A DNA stretch of 64,000 nt from Platynereis dumerilii (GCA_026936325.1 JAPTHN010000004.1:27087910-27151909), one strand, 5' to 3'; positions 25,296 to 36,454 are shown, counted from the first letter of the stretch. The notes: generated from the sequence alone by a model not told the origin. Numbers and translations: made by a program.

Positions 25296-25366
25296 TGCTG
25301 TTTAGATAGGTAGAACCCCGGAACCAGGGTTTGCAGCCCAACGAGCTGCCACTGATTTCACCCGGA
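25296..25366 (-). repeat. Possible tRNA-like SINE remnant
   Basis: On the minus strand the sequence GTGGCAGCTCGTTGGG...GGTTCCGGGGTTCTACC resembles a tRNA A box and a degraded B box at about the right spacing. Only the head is visible. Confidence 0.3.
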
Positions 25367-26224
25367 GATAGACAGAATATATAGATAGATGGATATATCG
25401 GACATATTGAAACGCAATATAACGGTTCCTTAAATTAAGTATATACCTTTGAAATTGTGATGCATTCACCTATTAAACAACTGCTTTTACATATTGTGAC
25501 CACTAACCAGAGCTGTTCCTTGTGGTCATGCCAATTTTTCTGTTTGTTTTGTCTTTTATTTTTTTGGTTAAGTGATTGCAACTCATTTAAAAAGCAGTTT
25601 TTAAACTGGATGAAGAGTAATATCTTTCAAGAAAATAAATTAGTTTGTGAGATTGGAAAGAATCTAAAAGATATTTATCATAAATAAAAAATAATGTTTT
25701 TCCGAAAATCAACATAAAGAGAAACTAGATTAAAGTAGGGTAGACCGGGGCTATTTGAAGTGCGGGATTATTTGAAACAAAGTCTAAAATCAAATTTTTG
25801 TTATTTTTTATATACATTGTTTATTAACACATGTTGTCATGCCCGTAATCATCCATATTTCCAAATGGTAATTCTTCAGGCAAGAAAGTTTGTTTTTTGG
25901 GTGTCTGTGTGACTTGTTTGCTCAGATTTCAATTGCAGTTAACGTATAGTATAACAATATAAAACCAGTTGAACTGTATAGTATAAAGATATCAAACCAG
26001 TTGAACTCATCCTGATTCCAAATTAACAAAGCCATTCCTAATTCACACCCAGAAGCCTTTTGTTATGTGCATATGAAAAGACTGAAAAATAAGACAATAT
26101 TGGAAGTCAGGTGTGATGAAGTTAATTGAATTACGCTTGGTGGAGTCGCCAAAGCATTGATTTTTCTTGTTCAAATTGCGTTTCACAAGTTTGATTTATC
26201 GAAATAAGAATTAGTTCCTGTGTG

Positions 26225-27394
26225 CAGTGGCGTAGCTAGTGGGGGGGGGGGGGCAGGGGGCAGGGGGGCAAATTGCCCCCCAGACATTTTTTTGGGGAAA
26301 AACGGGGAAATGGGGGAAAAATCGGGAAATGAGGGAAAATTAGGAAAATCATAGAAAATGGGGAAAGAAAAGAGAAACAAAGAGGAAAAGGCACCGGACA
26401 TCTACTTAATTTGATGAATAAATTCCCCGTATTTCCTGATTATTCCCTGCTTCACCGAATGTTTTCCCTGTCCTTACTCGAGCTTAGCATTGTTTAATCG
26501 GAATCCAAAAAACCCGGACTTTTTGGGATTCAGGTCAAAACAGAGAGAATTTTTTCCATCTGTACAAAAGTAAAACCAAATTCCCTGTGTTTTCTGTGAA
26601 TTTCAGGTCAAAATTAAAATTCTGTGATATTTCCTTGCAGGTGATTTTTTCACCATTTTCCCTATTTTCCCTTTCTGGTGGATACACTGCGGAGGGAAAG
26701 AAAGAACAAAGGACAGGGAAAACGAAATCTGAAGATATTTCTAAGAAATCCTGTTTAAATTCATGTTGGCAATATTTTAACTTTGCAGTATTACATACGA
26801 CAAGAAATTGGGAGGAGAGTTAATCACAGAAAAAATAAATTGTTATTTATTTCGCTTTGAAATGATTGAAATCTGGATGGTTCTGAGTCATTTTTGGCAT
26901 ATTTTCGGTGAATGCTTAAGCAAAAAACTGACTTTGTTTGAATACCAAAATTAGTAAGGCAAAATAAATGGGCTCAAATTTTCTGCCATCGACAATTGAC
27001 AGTTCTATGGTACAGCTGTGATACTAAGCATTTTGCCATAAAATTATTGAATTGAACTTCATGCAACAAAGTCAGTGATATGTAAAATTTGTGAAGTCAC
27101 GCCACACATTTAGGCCATTTGTGCGCAAAATTAAATTGGGGTTTTTGGGCATTTAATTATTATTAATCTAGGAGTTCTGCACATGTATGAGCATAAGGGC
27201 CTTCCTATGCCGCCACAGTGCAAAAATGGCATTAATATGACATAGGCCAAATTTTCTTTAGGCCGACAATGTGTTATTGGAGAATCGAGTAAAGCTCAGA
27301 AAAATGGTTTGTCGTACTCCCATGTCGATGATTATTTTTTGGGGAAATTGGGGGTTATTTGCCTCCCCAGAGAAAAACCCTAGCTACGCCACTG
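26225..27394. mobile_element. Nested hAT non-autonomous element (1170 bp)
   Basis: The termini CAGTGGCGTAGCTAG and CTAGCTACGCCACTG are perfectly inverted and flanked by a perfect 8-bp duplication CCTGTGTG (26217-26224 and 27395-27402). This is the widespread CAGTGGCGTAGCTAG family of hAT derivatives. It lies inside TIR element 4, so it inserted later. No transposase. Confidence 0.92.
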
Positions 27395-28014
27395 CCTGTG
27401 TGTGAAGTGTCTATTTGCATTTTTGAAAGGAAAATGGCCCAAAATGGACAAGAGTTTTGTAAAATACGGTACACAATTTTTCAAAGTATTGTACTGAAGC
27501 TGGCAGTAATCATAGAGATAGCAGTAATGCAAAAGAAACCCATTCTCACGCGGTCATTGGTTCACTCGAGCTGGCTTGCCCAGTGAGCCTCTGACCTGGA
27601 TGGCCACAATGACTGTGGTCTTGAAGCTTACTTGCAAAGGACAGTGAGCGTACAATCAGAGCTGTTACAGTTTTAAGCCTGGTTATGTAATGCCATACTT
27701 TGCATACTTTTGATAACTGTTGCCTGATGGTCTGTTTGTTGTTTTAAGTTTCCTTGTGTCTAACATTAATCTTCATGATTGAGGCTTTGGCTGTTAACAG
27801 TAAAAAGGTCCTGTCTCACCTTCAGGGACGTTTTACAAAATGTGTGTGAGTTTAGATTGCACTTGACATGCATTGATTTTTGTGAATGAGTTATTGGTAA
27901 TATAAGTTTTGGGGAAATTAGAAGATTGTCAGGGGTAATTAAACAGATCTGAAGGATCACGCCTTGATGCGAAGATGTCACTTCATTTGACTTCATGAGA
28001 TGCATTGATATGCC

Positions 28015-28200
28015 ACCCCCCCCCCCTCCTAACTTGAAAGGACTTGAATTAAACTTTTACATGAACCGAGACAGTGATAGCTGTGCATTGAATTGTACCA
28101 AACTCCAAACTTAGGCAATTATTTATATAAACATTGAAGTTATATAACCCCCTCCCCTCCTCCCGAGATCTAATAGTAGCCCCCCCCCCCTCCCAGCAAC
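28015..28200. repeat. C-homopolymer cluster
   Basis: C runs of about 10-13 bases occur at 28015-28027 and 28182-28191, with CCCCTCCCC blocks between, inside TIR element 4. Confidence 0.8.
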
Positions 28201-28825
28201 TTGGCAGTGAGCTTTTGTGCAGAAATGCGTTCTGAAAATGTCAAACATGGACCAAGTCAATCACTGCCCACAAAGCTTATCTTCAGAAGCAACCCAACAA
28301 CCAATCAGATCAGAATTAAATATGTGGCTGATGATGCTTGACATCTGAATTGCTCACAGTTTTAGTGTTTGTTCTTAGTCGGCCTACTCATCAGTCATTT
28401 CAGAGTTAATCACTGTTTATGCATTTTTCAGCTTAGTTTCTTGTTTTCATTTTGTATGTTTTTCATTGTTGAACCTTCATGGATTGTTTTCTGTGATTTC
28501 AAGTGAGATTAGTCATTGAAATGAAAGCTGGGGCCGGGGTTATTTGAAACAAAAGAATGTGGAAGTTTGTGTCTAACTAGAATATTATTTACAATATCTC
28601 ATAAGTTGATTATTGAGTTAAACACACTCACTTTCACATGCCAAAATTTGGCATGGATGACTTATGCCATTGGTTCTCCAAAGAAAGACTGAAAATGAGT
28701 GCTTCAAATAACCCCAGTCTCCCTGTACAATCTGTCATGCTCTAATCAAAAACCAGGATGAATATTCAACAATTTAGTACCTGGTACACATATTCAACAT
28801 AACAAACGCTCCAGTGCACTCATAT

Positions 28826-29380
28826 ATGTCTGATATAGCTAAATTTCAGCATTTAAGATGCGATAAAAGTGATTCAGACTTTTGCAAAGATTTTGATAGG
28901 CTCCTAAACAAATTTTCGGATGGGACCAAGAGAAAAGATATATCAGAAAGTTCAAGCAGCAGAAGTGATGGAGAGGTTAGTTTTGAGAGATCCTTTGCGG
29001 AAGCATGCTCATCCAAGCCATCAATAAAACCTAAGCCCAAAGTCAGTAAAACATCTACTAGCCCTGTACAAGTCTATCAACCAAGCATGACCTCCCTGAA
29101 TGCCTTGTCGGGCAGAGGGACAAACTCAAAAAACAATCAGGGCATGGCCCCCCCAGCTGCTCCCTTTAAAGAGACCAAGAAAACCCCCCCTACACAAACC
29201 ACTGTAGCACAGCCTAGGTCAGAAAGATCAACCAATAGAAAACATTCAAGGTCTCACTCGAGATCAAATTCCAATCAGGATCGAGAGAAAGAGAGAAAAT
29301 CTAGAGACCAGTCCCGAAGGGACAGCTCTAGAAACCATTCTGGCTCTGGATCTAGAGCAAGAAACTCTCATGAGAAATGA
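28826..29380 (+). CDS. Ser/Arg-rich ORF, probable LINE ORF1 (partial or complete)
   Basis: An open frame of 184 codons from the first ATG (28826); an in-frame TAG lies just upstream at about 28778, so the frame cannot extend further. Residues 1-60 are acidic/basic and mixed, with FCKDFDRLLNKFSDGTKRKD. Residues 60-130 are Pro/Lys/Ser/Thr-rich. The C-terminal 50 residues are an RS-like tract (RKHSRSHSRSNSN, then REKERKSRDQSRRDSSRNHS). No CCHC knuckle or RRM is visible, although L1/Tx1-group ORF1 proteins often have them. Its place on the same strand 730 bp before ORF2 suggests an RNA-binding ORF1 or its C-terminal part; a stray host exon is the alternative. Confidence 0.5.
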   Translation: MSDIAKFQHLRCDKSDSDFCKDFDRLLNKFSDGTKRKDISESSSSRSDGEVSFERSFAEACSSKPSIKPKPKVSKTSTSPVQVYQPSMTSLNALSGRGTNSKNNQGMAPPAAPFKETKKTPPTQTTVAQPRSERSTNRKHSRSHSRSNSNQDREKERKSRDQSRRDSSRNHSGSGSRARNSHEK

Positions 29381-29469
29381 GTTTTCTCATGACAGCTGAG
29401 TGGATAGATATTTGTACAAACATCATAGAATATTTCATTACCTTTTTTTTTGATAGATTTAATATGAAG

Positions 29470-30060
29470 GATGACCACTGTCAAGTGCATCCAGGTATAC
29501 AAGTGCTTTTGTGGTGCTGGAATATTCTACTGGTGATTTATAAGGTAGGGGTGATCACAGTCAAGTGCCCCCAAGGTATTATAAAAGGTATAAATGATGG
29601 TGACTGCTGTCAAGCACACCGAACAAACAGGTGTCCATAACATATAACATAGAAATATTTCCACTATTGTACTTCCCTCCTGTGCCACCCTGCTCAGTCC
29701 ATTCTTCAGATGTCCATTTTGTTATTTCTCTGAATATTAAGATGATATTGATACACAGCAACCCTGTTAAACGCACATTTGTTTTATTACATGCTTTTTT
29801 GGGATACAGGGTAACTGCTCTAAAACACATCTTTCTAATATGGTATTAGGCTGATCTGGCTCTGGTGTTTAGATATGAGGAGGCCGCCGTCGAGCGCACC
29901 CAGGGTGTTTGAGATATATGGCTGATTGTTGAGGTGACCGCAGTCAAGCGCACCAACTTAGAATGCTATTTGTTAGGATTGGGGTGACCACAGTCAAGTG
30001 CCCCCAAAGGTTATAATGTATTGGTTCTATCTGGTGACCGTTGTCAAACGCACCAAACAA
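29470..30060 (+). repeat. Inter-ORF motif array GGTGACCRCAGTCAAGYGCMCC, about 50-bp phase
   Basis: Seven copies of a 20-odd base motif (best form GGTGACCACAGTCAAGTGCC) start at about 29470, 29550, 29599, 29881, 29933, 29983 and 30033. Four of the six intervals are 50-52 bp. All copies point the same way as the flanking ORFs. The spacer sequence between copies is not conserved. The stretch 29640-29875 has no clear copy. Confidence 0.75.
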
Positions 30061-30110
30061 TGTATATCTCATCCCACAATAGTCCATCCTTTTATTAAAT
30101 TATCTCTGGT

Positions 30111-33100
30111 ATGCTTGTCCTATCATTAAACGTAAGGGGTGGTATAAACAAAAAAGATAAACCATACAAGATAATCAACTTTCTGAAAGATATAGACTTT
30201 GATATTGTACTTCTACAAGAAGTTAGTAGTATTAAGCCTAGAAGTGAAAAATTACTAACAGAAGAGCTGAATATAAATCTGTACCATGACAAAGCTGCAA
30301 AATTAAAACAAAGCATCGGTGTCGCAGCCCTTGTCAAAAAGGACAGTAAAATCGTGATAAAAAATGTAAGGTACCCAAAAGACATTGGGCAAGGGAGATT
30401 ACAACATGTAGAATGTAGTTATAACAATGATGAATACAACATCTTGAATATATATGCTTCAACCTATGCAGCAAATAAGAAAGCACAATGGGCTAAATTA
30501 AGTAAATATATCAAAAACCTAGATAACAGGATAATAATAGGAGACTTTAACTCAACAATAGAAAGGGATGAGAAAATGGGAAGCGTAGATAAAAGTTATG
30601 TGGATAAACTCTTAATTAATTTAATAGAAAGTAACCGACTAATAGATCTAGCCAACCACATAGACAATAAATTACACACCTTTATAGGCAATAAATCAAC
30701 CACCCTCATAGACAGAATTATAATGGACGAGCATATCATGAGAAATTTCATTAAATACACTAATATAATATGCCCTCCTTCTGATCATAACTTGATAGGA
30801 ATTAATCTGTATGAAAATAAAAACTCACAGCCTAGGAGATTAAAGAGAAAGCGTACATGGAAATTAAATATATCTTTATTAAAAGATCAAAATACAAGAG
30901 ATGAAATTACTAAATTTTGGGACGATTGGAGGGAAGGAATGGATAATTTTGAAAGCACTCTCCTATGGTATTCAAAGGGAAAGGAGTTGTTAAAAAATAT
31001 CTTAGTTAAAATTGGAATAAAAAAAGCAAAGGAAAGACATAAAGTAGAGAATGAACTACGAAATAACATGAACTTAGAATTTAGAAAACTAAATCCAAAT
31101 GTAAAAGAAATAAATAGGCTAAAAAGTGAATTAAACAAAATAGTAGAATATAAGATAGAAGGCCTAAAAGTACGTTCTCGGGAATTAACTATGCCAAATG
31201 AAGAACGAGGATCAAGAAATTTCTTTAATATAGAAGCTAAGAAGAACAAATCTATACAGATAGAAGAAATATTAAAAACCAATGGAGAAGTTGCAAAAAC
31301 ACAGGACGAAATAACCAATGAAATATTCAGTTTTTACCAGCAGCTATATAAAAAGGAAGAACCAAGTCAAACAGCAATAAATAGATTAATAGAAGAATAT
31401 GAACATATAGAAGAAATTAATCAAGATGAACTAAATAAACTAAATAGACCTTTCAGTATGGATGAAATAGAGAAAGCTCTTAACAGAATGAATAACAATA
31501 AAACCCCAGGCCCAGATGGACTCCCCAAAGAGTACTATACTACAATGTGGGATGAGATTAAATATGATATCACAAGTTTTATACAAGGAATGGACCTATA
31601 TCATACACTTCCAAGTTATACAACTACTGGGATTACTAAACTTTTATACAAAAAGGGAGACCCTAAACTGCTCAAAAATTGGCGCCCGATAAGTTTACTT
31701 AATGTTGATTTGAAATTGTATACATCGTTAATTGCTAATAGACTATCAGAAGTACTAAGAAAAATTATTTCGCCAAGTCAGACCTGCTCGGTCAAAGGCA
31801 GATACATGTACGAAAATTCCTTAACAATAGAACAAATCCTACAAGTGCATGAATACATACCAAATGAAAGAGCAAGATTAAATAATAGCACTATTCTTTC
31901 TTTGGATATGGAAAAAGCCTTTGACCGAGTGGACAGACAATATCTATTTAAAATTTTAGATAAAATGGAACTAGGAAACAAAATAACAGAAAGAATAAAA
32001 TCACTATATAGAAATTTGAATCAAATTGTAGAGACTCCCTCAGGTTATACAAAAGAAGTTAATTTAGAACGAGGCATAAGACAAGGGTGCGCTCTAAGCA
32101 TGAGCCTTTTTACTATATCCCTTGAACCCTTACTACAGAAAATAAATAGAACAATAAAAGGAATAAAATTATTCGGTAGGACTAAAATAACATCTATGGC
32201 ATATGCTGACGACACAGTAATTTTTTTAAAGGATAAGGAAGATAGAGAAATGTTAGAAAAGATCATACATGTATATGAAAGAGCAAGTGGTGCCAAAATA
32301 AATAAAGAAAAATCCCAAGAACTAATACTTGATGACAACATAAATAATGATAATAAGGAAATAGAGGTGTTAGGAGTTAGTTACAGCCAGTCAAACAAGA
32401 AAAGAATTGAAAATAATTGGAAGAGATGTATTGACAAAATCAGAGCCAGATTAGCAGGTATGAAACATAGAAATGTGAGTCTGATGGGCAAGGTCACCCT
32501 GATCAATGCCTATGTGATAAGCATAATTTTGTACATTGCCAGAGTTATGACGCCAATGAAAAAGCATGTTAAACAAATTAACCAAATTATAAATGATTTC
32601 ATTAAGACCGAAAAACCATTAGGATACATGCACGCTCAGTTATGTAGAAATAAAAAAGAGGGAGGCTTCAGCCTACCCCATGTAGAAACAAAAATTGTAG
32701 CATGCCAACTAATGTGGCTACATTATAATAAAACTAAGAAGGAGACAAATTTCTGGCAAGACGCATTTAATCAACTCTTAAAACGTGGCAAAATTAATGA
32801 TCTCAACAACATACATCATAATATTCTATCAATAAAAAATAAGGACAGATTTAAATGGGACAATATACAAATGAAAGATATATACAATGATTTAATGAAA
32901 AACCATATTCAATATTACGAGATAGAAAGAGTGTTAAGAAATACCTTTAATTGGAAAGAAATATGGCTGGAGTGGTATAATTTCCCAATGAATAATAAGG
33001 TTAAGATACAAGTGCACAGAGTGTTAAGTGACCAACTAAAAGCCCATTCAATTAAAAACAAAAGTGGAAATTGTGGTCTATGCGACCTGCCTTTTCCCCA

Positions 33101-33365
33101 GTCAAGGGACCATGTGCTAATAAATTGCCAAGGAGCAACTAAACTAATTGAATACATAAACGCTAAATATGATTCTGAGATAGAAACTGAAATCTTCTTT
33201 AATCAATATAGAAATCATAAAGAGAAAGAACTAAGCTATATATATATATACACCATCCTAGAATCAAGAATATGTCAAGTTGATAAATGGGGAGTTTTTG
33301 ATTCGGTAAATATGATAAGACTATATGAGTACAATAAGGAACTATATGGCCTTAAATTAACATAG
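30111..33365 (+). CDS. Tx1/L1-group LINE ORF2 (endonuclease-reverse transcriptase)
   Basis: An uninterrupted 1084-residue frame. The APE-type endonuclease occupies 1-235: LSLNVRGG (4-11), LLQEV (34-38), GDFNST (144-149), LIDRI (199-203) and SDHNLIGI (224-231). The reverse transcriptase follows: NNKTPGPDGLPKEYY (462-476), WRPISLLN (524-531), motif A LDMEKAFDRV (598-607), motif B RGIRQGCALS (654-663) and motif C AYADDT (697-702). A C-terminal CCHC knuckle is present at C988, C991, H1001 and C1006, as in L1/Tx1-group ORF2 proteins. TPGPDGLP and GIRQGC favour this group over CR1 or RTE. Codons are strongly A-ending. The open frame suggests a young copy. Confidence 0.9.
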   Translation: MLVLSLNVRGGINKKDKPYKIINFLKDIDFDIVLLQEVSSIKPRSEKLLTEELNINLYHDKAAKLKQSIGVAALVKKDSKIVIKNVRYPKDIGQGRLQHVECSYNNDEYNILNIYASTYAANKKAQWAKLSKYIKNLDNRIIIGDFNSTIERDEKMGSVDKSYVDKLLINLIESNRLIDLANHIDNKLHTFIGNKSTTLIDRIIMDEHIMRNFIKYTNIICPPSDHNLIGINLYENKNSQPRRLKRKRTWKLNISLLKDQNTRDEITKFWDDWREGMDNFESTLLWYSKGKELLKNILVKIGIKKAKERHKVENELRNNMNLEFRKLNPNVKEINRLKSELNKIVEYKIEGLKVRSRELTMPNEERGSRNFFNIEAKKNKSIQIEEILKTNGEVAKTQDEITNEIFSFYQQLYKKEEPSQTAINRLIEEYEHIEEINQDELNKLNRPFSMDEIEKALNRMNNNKTPGPDGLPKEYYTTMWDEIKYDITSFIQGMDLYHTLPSYTTTGITKLLYKKGDPKLLKNWRPISLLNVDLKLYTSLIANRLSEVLRKIISPSQTCSVKGRYMYENSLTIEQILQVHEYIPNERARLNNSTILSLDMEKAFDRVDRQYLFKILDKMELGNKITERIKSLYRNLNQIVETPSGYTKEVNLERGIRQGCALSMSLFTISLEPLLQKINRTIKGIKLFGRTKITSMAYADDTVIFLKDKEDREMLEKIIHVYERASGAKINKEKSQELILDDNINNDNKEIEVLGVSYSQSNKKRIENNWKRCIDKIRARLAGMKHRNVSLMGKVTLINAYVISIILYIARVMTPMKKHVKQINQIINDFIKTEKPLGYMHAQLCRNKKEGGFSLPHVETKIVACQLMWLHYNKTKKETNFWQDAFNQLLKRGKINDLNNIHHNILSIKNKDRFKWDNIQMKDIYNDLMKNHIQYYEIERVLRNTFNWKEIWLEWYNFPMNNKVKIQVHRVLSDQLKAHSIKNKSGNCGLCDLPFPQSRDHVLINCQGATKLIEYINAKYDSEIETEIFFNQYRNHKEKELSYIYIYTILESRICQVDKWGVFDSVNMIRLYEYNKELYGLKLT

Positions 33366-33840
33366 GCCTATATAATCATGCCATACTTGTATATTGTCTG
33401 CATTAATTTGACTGGCAGGGTGACCAAGGGATTAATTGCACTGCACATACATGTATATATCACTGCAAAAATACAAGAAGGGCCCCGGTACTAAAGTTAG
33501 TTAATGTAAATACACTTACTCATATAAATGCAATGTACATCCATTCATCCTTCATTCGTTCATTTCATTTCATGAACTATGTATTGAGTATGCTATATGT
33601 TTGTAACTGTTTATACTTAATCTGTTTGTATAATAGACCAATCAAAAAAAGCTGATCTTTGGATCAGGACACCGACCTGAAGATGTTATGAAAACAATGC
33701 CACAATATTACTGATCTTTAAAAACTATAGGACCCACGAAACCATATTGATTAATGGAAAGGACTAATAAATTAAATTATAGAGCATTAAGTCCACAACA
33801 GGTCATAAAAAGATTAAATATCAAATACTGCAAGTCTGTC
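33366..33840 (+). other. Probable 3' UTR of the Tx1-like LINE
   Basis: Non-coding AT-rich sequence after the ORF2 stop. There is no poly(A) or obvious microsatellite tail, so the 3' limit is an estimate. Confidence 0.35.
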
Positions 33841-34454
33841 TATATTCCCAGAAAAACAGCTTATTTGAGCATAACATTAGTGCAAACAATGTGTGTTTCC
33901 CGTGTGTAAATGGCAGTATAAAACCAAACTTATATAACATCTCAACTCTAGAAAATACAGAGATGTTGCACTTGAATCTTTCATATGCACGCTCTGTTGT
34001 GACTATTGAACTAGAACCTGATGGTTGCGATGATGACTCTATTGAGAAAATAACATCAAAGTTGAAAAGCCGCCTTTCATTTCTTAGAGTACATAGGCCT
34101 ATATGATACGCCATGAGCACACAAACTGTCTGCCTTAACAAGAATCACAAGATTCAATAATAACAGCTTTAACATGATCGGATAGAAAAAGTGGCATAAT
34201 TTTAGTAATATTTGAACATATGGCAAACTATCATCTGAACTCTCATTCATCTATGACAATCACACACACATACCGTGCATTACAAACACTTAGTAAGCTA
34301 GAAATAGTTTTAATTTTATGCACTGTACCGGGGTCCTAACTATGATGACATGCTCTAGTATTACCAGGGGTGTAAGGAAGTATACATAGGGAGGTCTGAG
34401 TGACCTCCTGGAGTAGAACCCGAAAAACCGGATAATGGGAACCTAGCGTCTGAG

Positions 34455-34457
<3 letters not shown>

Positions 34458-34489
<32 letters not shown>
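34458..34489. repeat. A32 homopolymer
   Basis: Thirty-two consecutive A residues. They may be the tail of a plus-strand retroposed sequence ending here, but no source gene is recognisable upstream. Confidence 0.9.
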
Positions 34490-34492
<3 letters not shown>

Positions 34493-34799
34493 AAGATGCG
34501 ATATGTTTTCTTCTCATCAGGTGAGAATTCCTGATCCCATAGGCAGTTTGGTTGGTGAGGTTGATCATTGACACAAAGATGGAACATAACATGCGCTTAG
34601 AAGCAGCATGTAGGACTTTCCGGGGGAAGGGGCAGGGGGAGAGGCGCGTGTCCCCAGTGTTGGGCCTGTGCCCCTAAGGTGCCCGCCCACATAGAAAGAT
34701 GCTGTTGGAGTTTCAATGCTAACTGAGTTCCATTTGCTTGGCCACTTTGCAGCATGACTATCACCAGATGGCTCCCTATCTGTATCTAAATTTAGTAGT

Positions 34800-34980
34800 C
34801 AAGCATTTAGCATGCAGTGGAATCGAACCCTGGACCTCAAAATTAAGGCCAGCATGCTAACCACTCAGCGACTGAGACATACAACATTTAAGTGAGAAAA
34901 AAATCATGACACCAATATGCATCATAACATTGTGGAATATTTCATTGAGATTTTAGAGGAAGGCAGGAATTTGGGGGAAA
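34800..34980 (-). repeat. SINE-like repeat with tRNA-like promoter, copy a
   Basis: On the minus strand an A-box-like GTCGCTGAGTGGTTAG (34857-34872) and a B box GGTTCGATTCC (34819-34829) are correctly ordered. The flanking AAAAAAATCATGAcACCAaTaTgCATCA segment also occurs in copy b, so the repeat unit extends beyond the tRNA-like part. Confidence 0.6.
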
Positions 34981-35214
34981 TGAAGTAACTTGATTATGCA
35001 CATTTCAGAACAGCTGAAGAAGGTCAAACATTCTATTGAGACCCCAATTTCATGTATTGCCTGATATCAGTCTATTAATAGAGTGACCAATCAGAGACTT
35101 ACATGATGACAAGTAAAATTTAGTTTTCTTGTTGCGGACCAGCATAAAATCCCAAAGAAGAGTGCACTTTCAAGCGCTACTCAAGTTCTCATTTGTTTTC
35201 AAATTAGTGGGGGG

Positions 35215-35400
35215 AAAATATTGCCATGTATTGGAATTGAACCCTGGGAGTCAGTATTTGAAAGCCGGTGTGCTATCCACTCTGCCACTGGGACTTCCTG
35301 TCTGTGCAATGGGAAAAAAATCATGAGACCAAATATACATCACAACAACTATGGAATCTTTATTTGAGATTTACGAGCAAAGCAGGAAACGGACCTATTA
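35215..35400 (-). repeat. SINE-like repeat with tRNA-like promoter, copy b
   Basis: The A-box-like GTGGCAGAGTGGATA (about 35275-35289) and B box GGTTCAATTCC (35233-35243) lie on the minus strand. It aligns with copy a through the tRNA-like part and about 80 bases beyond. The shared phrase GTGCCCCTAAGGTGCCCGCC also occurs at about 34670 and 35600, marking a larger duplicated block. Confidence 0.6.
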
Positions 35401-35930
35401 GGCAAGACTGGTTTTAGTACATTGAAACTCTGCAGAATTCAATGGTATTATGCCTATGGGGGTCCAGTTCCTGCCTTAGAAGATACAAGCCTTTTAAAAA
35501 TCTCAAGGCTTAAGTCAATGACTATATGACATGATTTTCAACAGGGGGAGCTGATGTTTCCATTTTATTGCACTCTGTTGATTTCCTTAGTGCCGCCTGT
35601 GCCCCTAAGGTGCCCGCCTACAGTGCCAAGTGTAAGTAAGTGAAACGCATGATAATATGCCATTGCATCAATGCTAAAAATCCTCAACCAAACTGCTTGT
35701 GGAGGAATGAATTCTCATCTGATGAGAGGAAAACATATTGGGTCATAAAGGCTGATATGTGAGGCATGTGGGATAACAATGGCAACCAATTTTCTTTGCT
35801 GTAGTCGGAGTTTGGTACCTGCATGAGGATGTTTAGCATTGATGCAATCATCATTTCATATGTTTCACTCACTTACAAGTGGCACTGTTTGTGAACTTTC
35901 CAACTGTGGCTTATCCTATGGGCACATCTA

Positions 35931-36178
35931 CATTGTAGCAACGTTGCAACAATGTCACCCAGTTTGGGAAATGATGAAGAATTGTATGGTAGAAATTATG
36001 TTGTCACAACGTTGTGAAGCAACATCAAAGATATGACGTTAGCATGCGCCATTGTGCGACATGTTTCACAACATTGTGAGGCAATGCCAATGGTTCCGCG
36101 TCAGTTGCGACATTGTGTCAATGTTGTAAAAAACCCCGATGTCGTGTTCACGTTGTGATAACACAATCTCTACCATGC
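35931..36178. mobile_element. Palindrome-rich MITE (CAACGTTG / CAACATTG repeats)
   Basis: GTATGGTAGAAATTATGTTG at 35984 is inverted near 36159-36178 (ACACAATCTCTACCATGC). Between and beside the ends the palindromic words CAACGTTG and CACAACATTGTG and their variants recur at least six times, with alternating orientation. No coding capacity. Confidence 0.6.
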
Positions 36179-36407
36179 ATATCTATGTGACCAACAGACC
36201 AGCCCTCCACCAAATGGCAACGTCTACATACACAATCAGTACAGTGAGTGCCCCTCCAGAGGATCACGTGTGAAAGATAGTCAACTCAGTTTATGTGGTT
36301 GAAAGGGATGCCCCGTATATTTATTAATAGATCGTGACGTCATAACATTATAGCAATACAGATTCACTTCAGGTAAACGGAATGGTACACGAAACGGCAA
36401 TACATTA

Positions 36408-36454
36408 CAACATGCCCCCCTCCTCACTCGAGACCCCCTAGTTACGCCACTGTG
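36408..36454. repeat. Solo right end of a CAGTGGCGTAACTAG-type hAT element
   Basis: GACCCCCTAGTTACGCCACTG ends at about 36453 and is the inverse of a CAGTGGCGTA... hAT terminus. No left end was found in range. The stretch 36455-37449 has no gene or further repeat that I could support. Confidence 0.5.

Larger units (their letters stand above)
25736..28727. mobile_element. TIR element 4 (3.0 kb), core GGGGTTATTTGAA
   Basis: TAGGGTAGACCGGGGCTATT at 25736 is inverted by a block ending CCCAGTCTCCCTGTA at 28727. Core copies lie at 25747, 25764 and 28534 (+) and 28703 (-). Another transposon (26225-27394) is nested inside; without it the element is about 1.8 kb. The interior has no transposase frame. 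Confidence 0.65.
28735..33840 (+). mobile_element. Tx1/L1-group LINE insertion
   Basis: The order fits an L1/Tx1-group element: a basic, serine/arginine-rich ORF (28826-29380), a 730-bp spacer with a phased repeat (29470-30060), a long endonuclease-reverse transcriptase ORF (30111-33365) and a 3' region. The limits are estimates; no target-site duplication or poly(A) tail was identified. The left limit lies just right of TIR element 4. Confidence 0.65.

Noticed and set aside
29640-29875. Further copies of the inter-ORF 50-bp motif
   Set aside because: No stretch in this gap matches the motif well enough to count.
33821-34141. Minus-strand 106-codon frame after the Tx1-like LINE
   Set aside because: Shadowed by an opposing plus-strand frame and without motifs; not reported.
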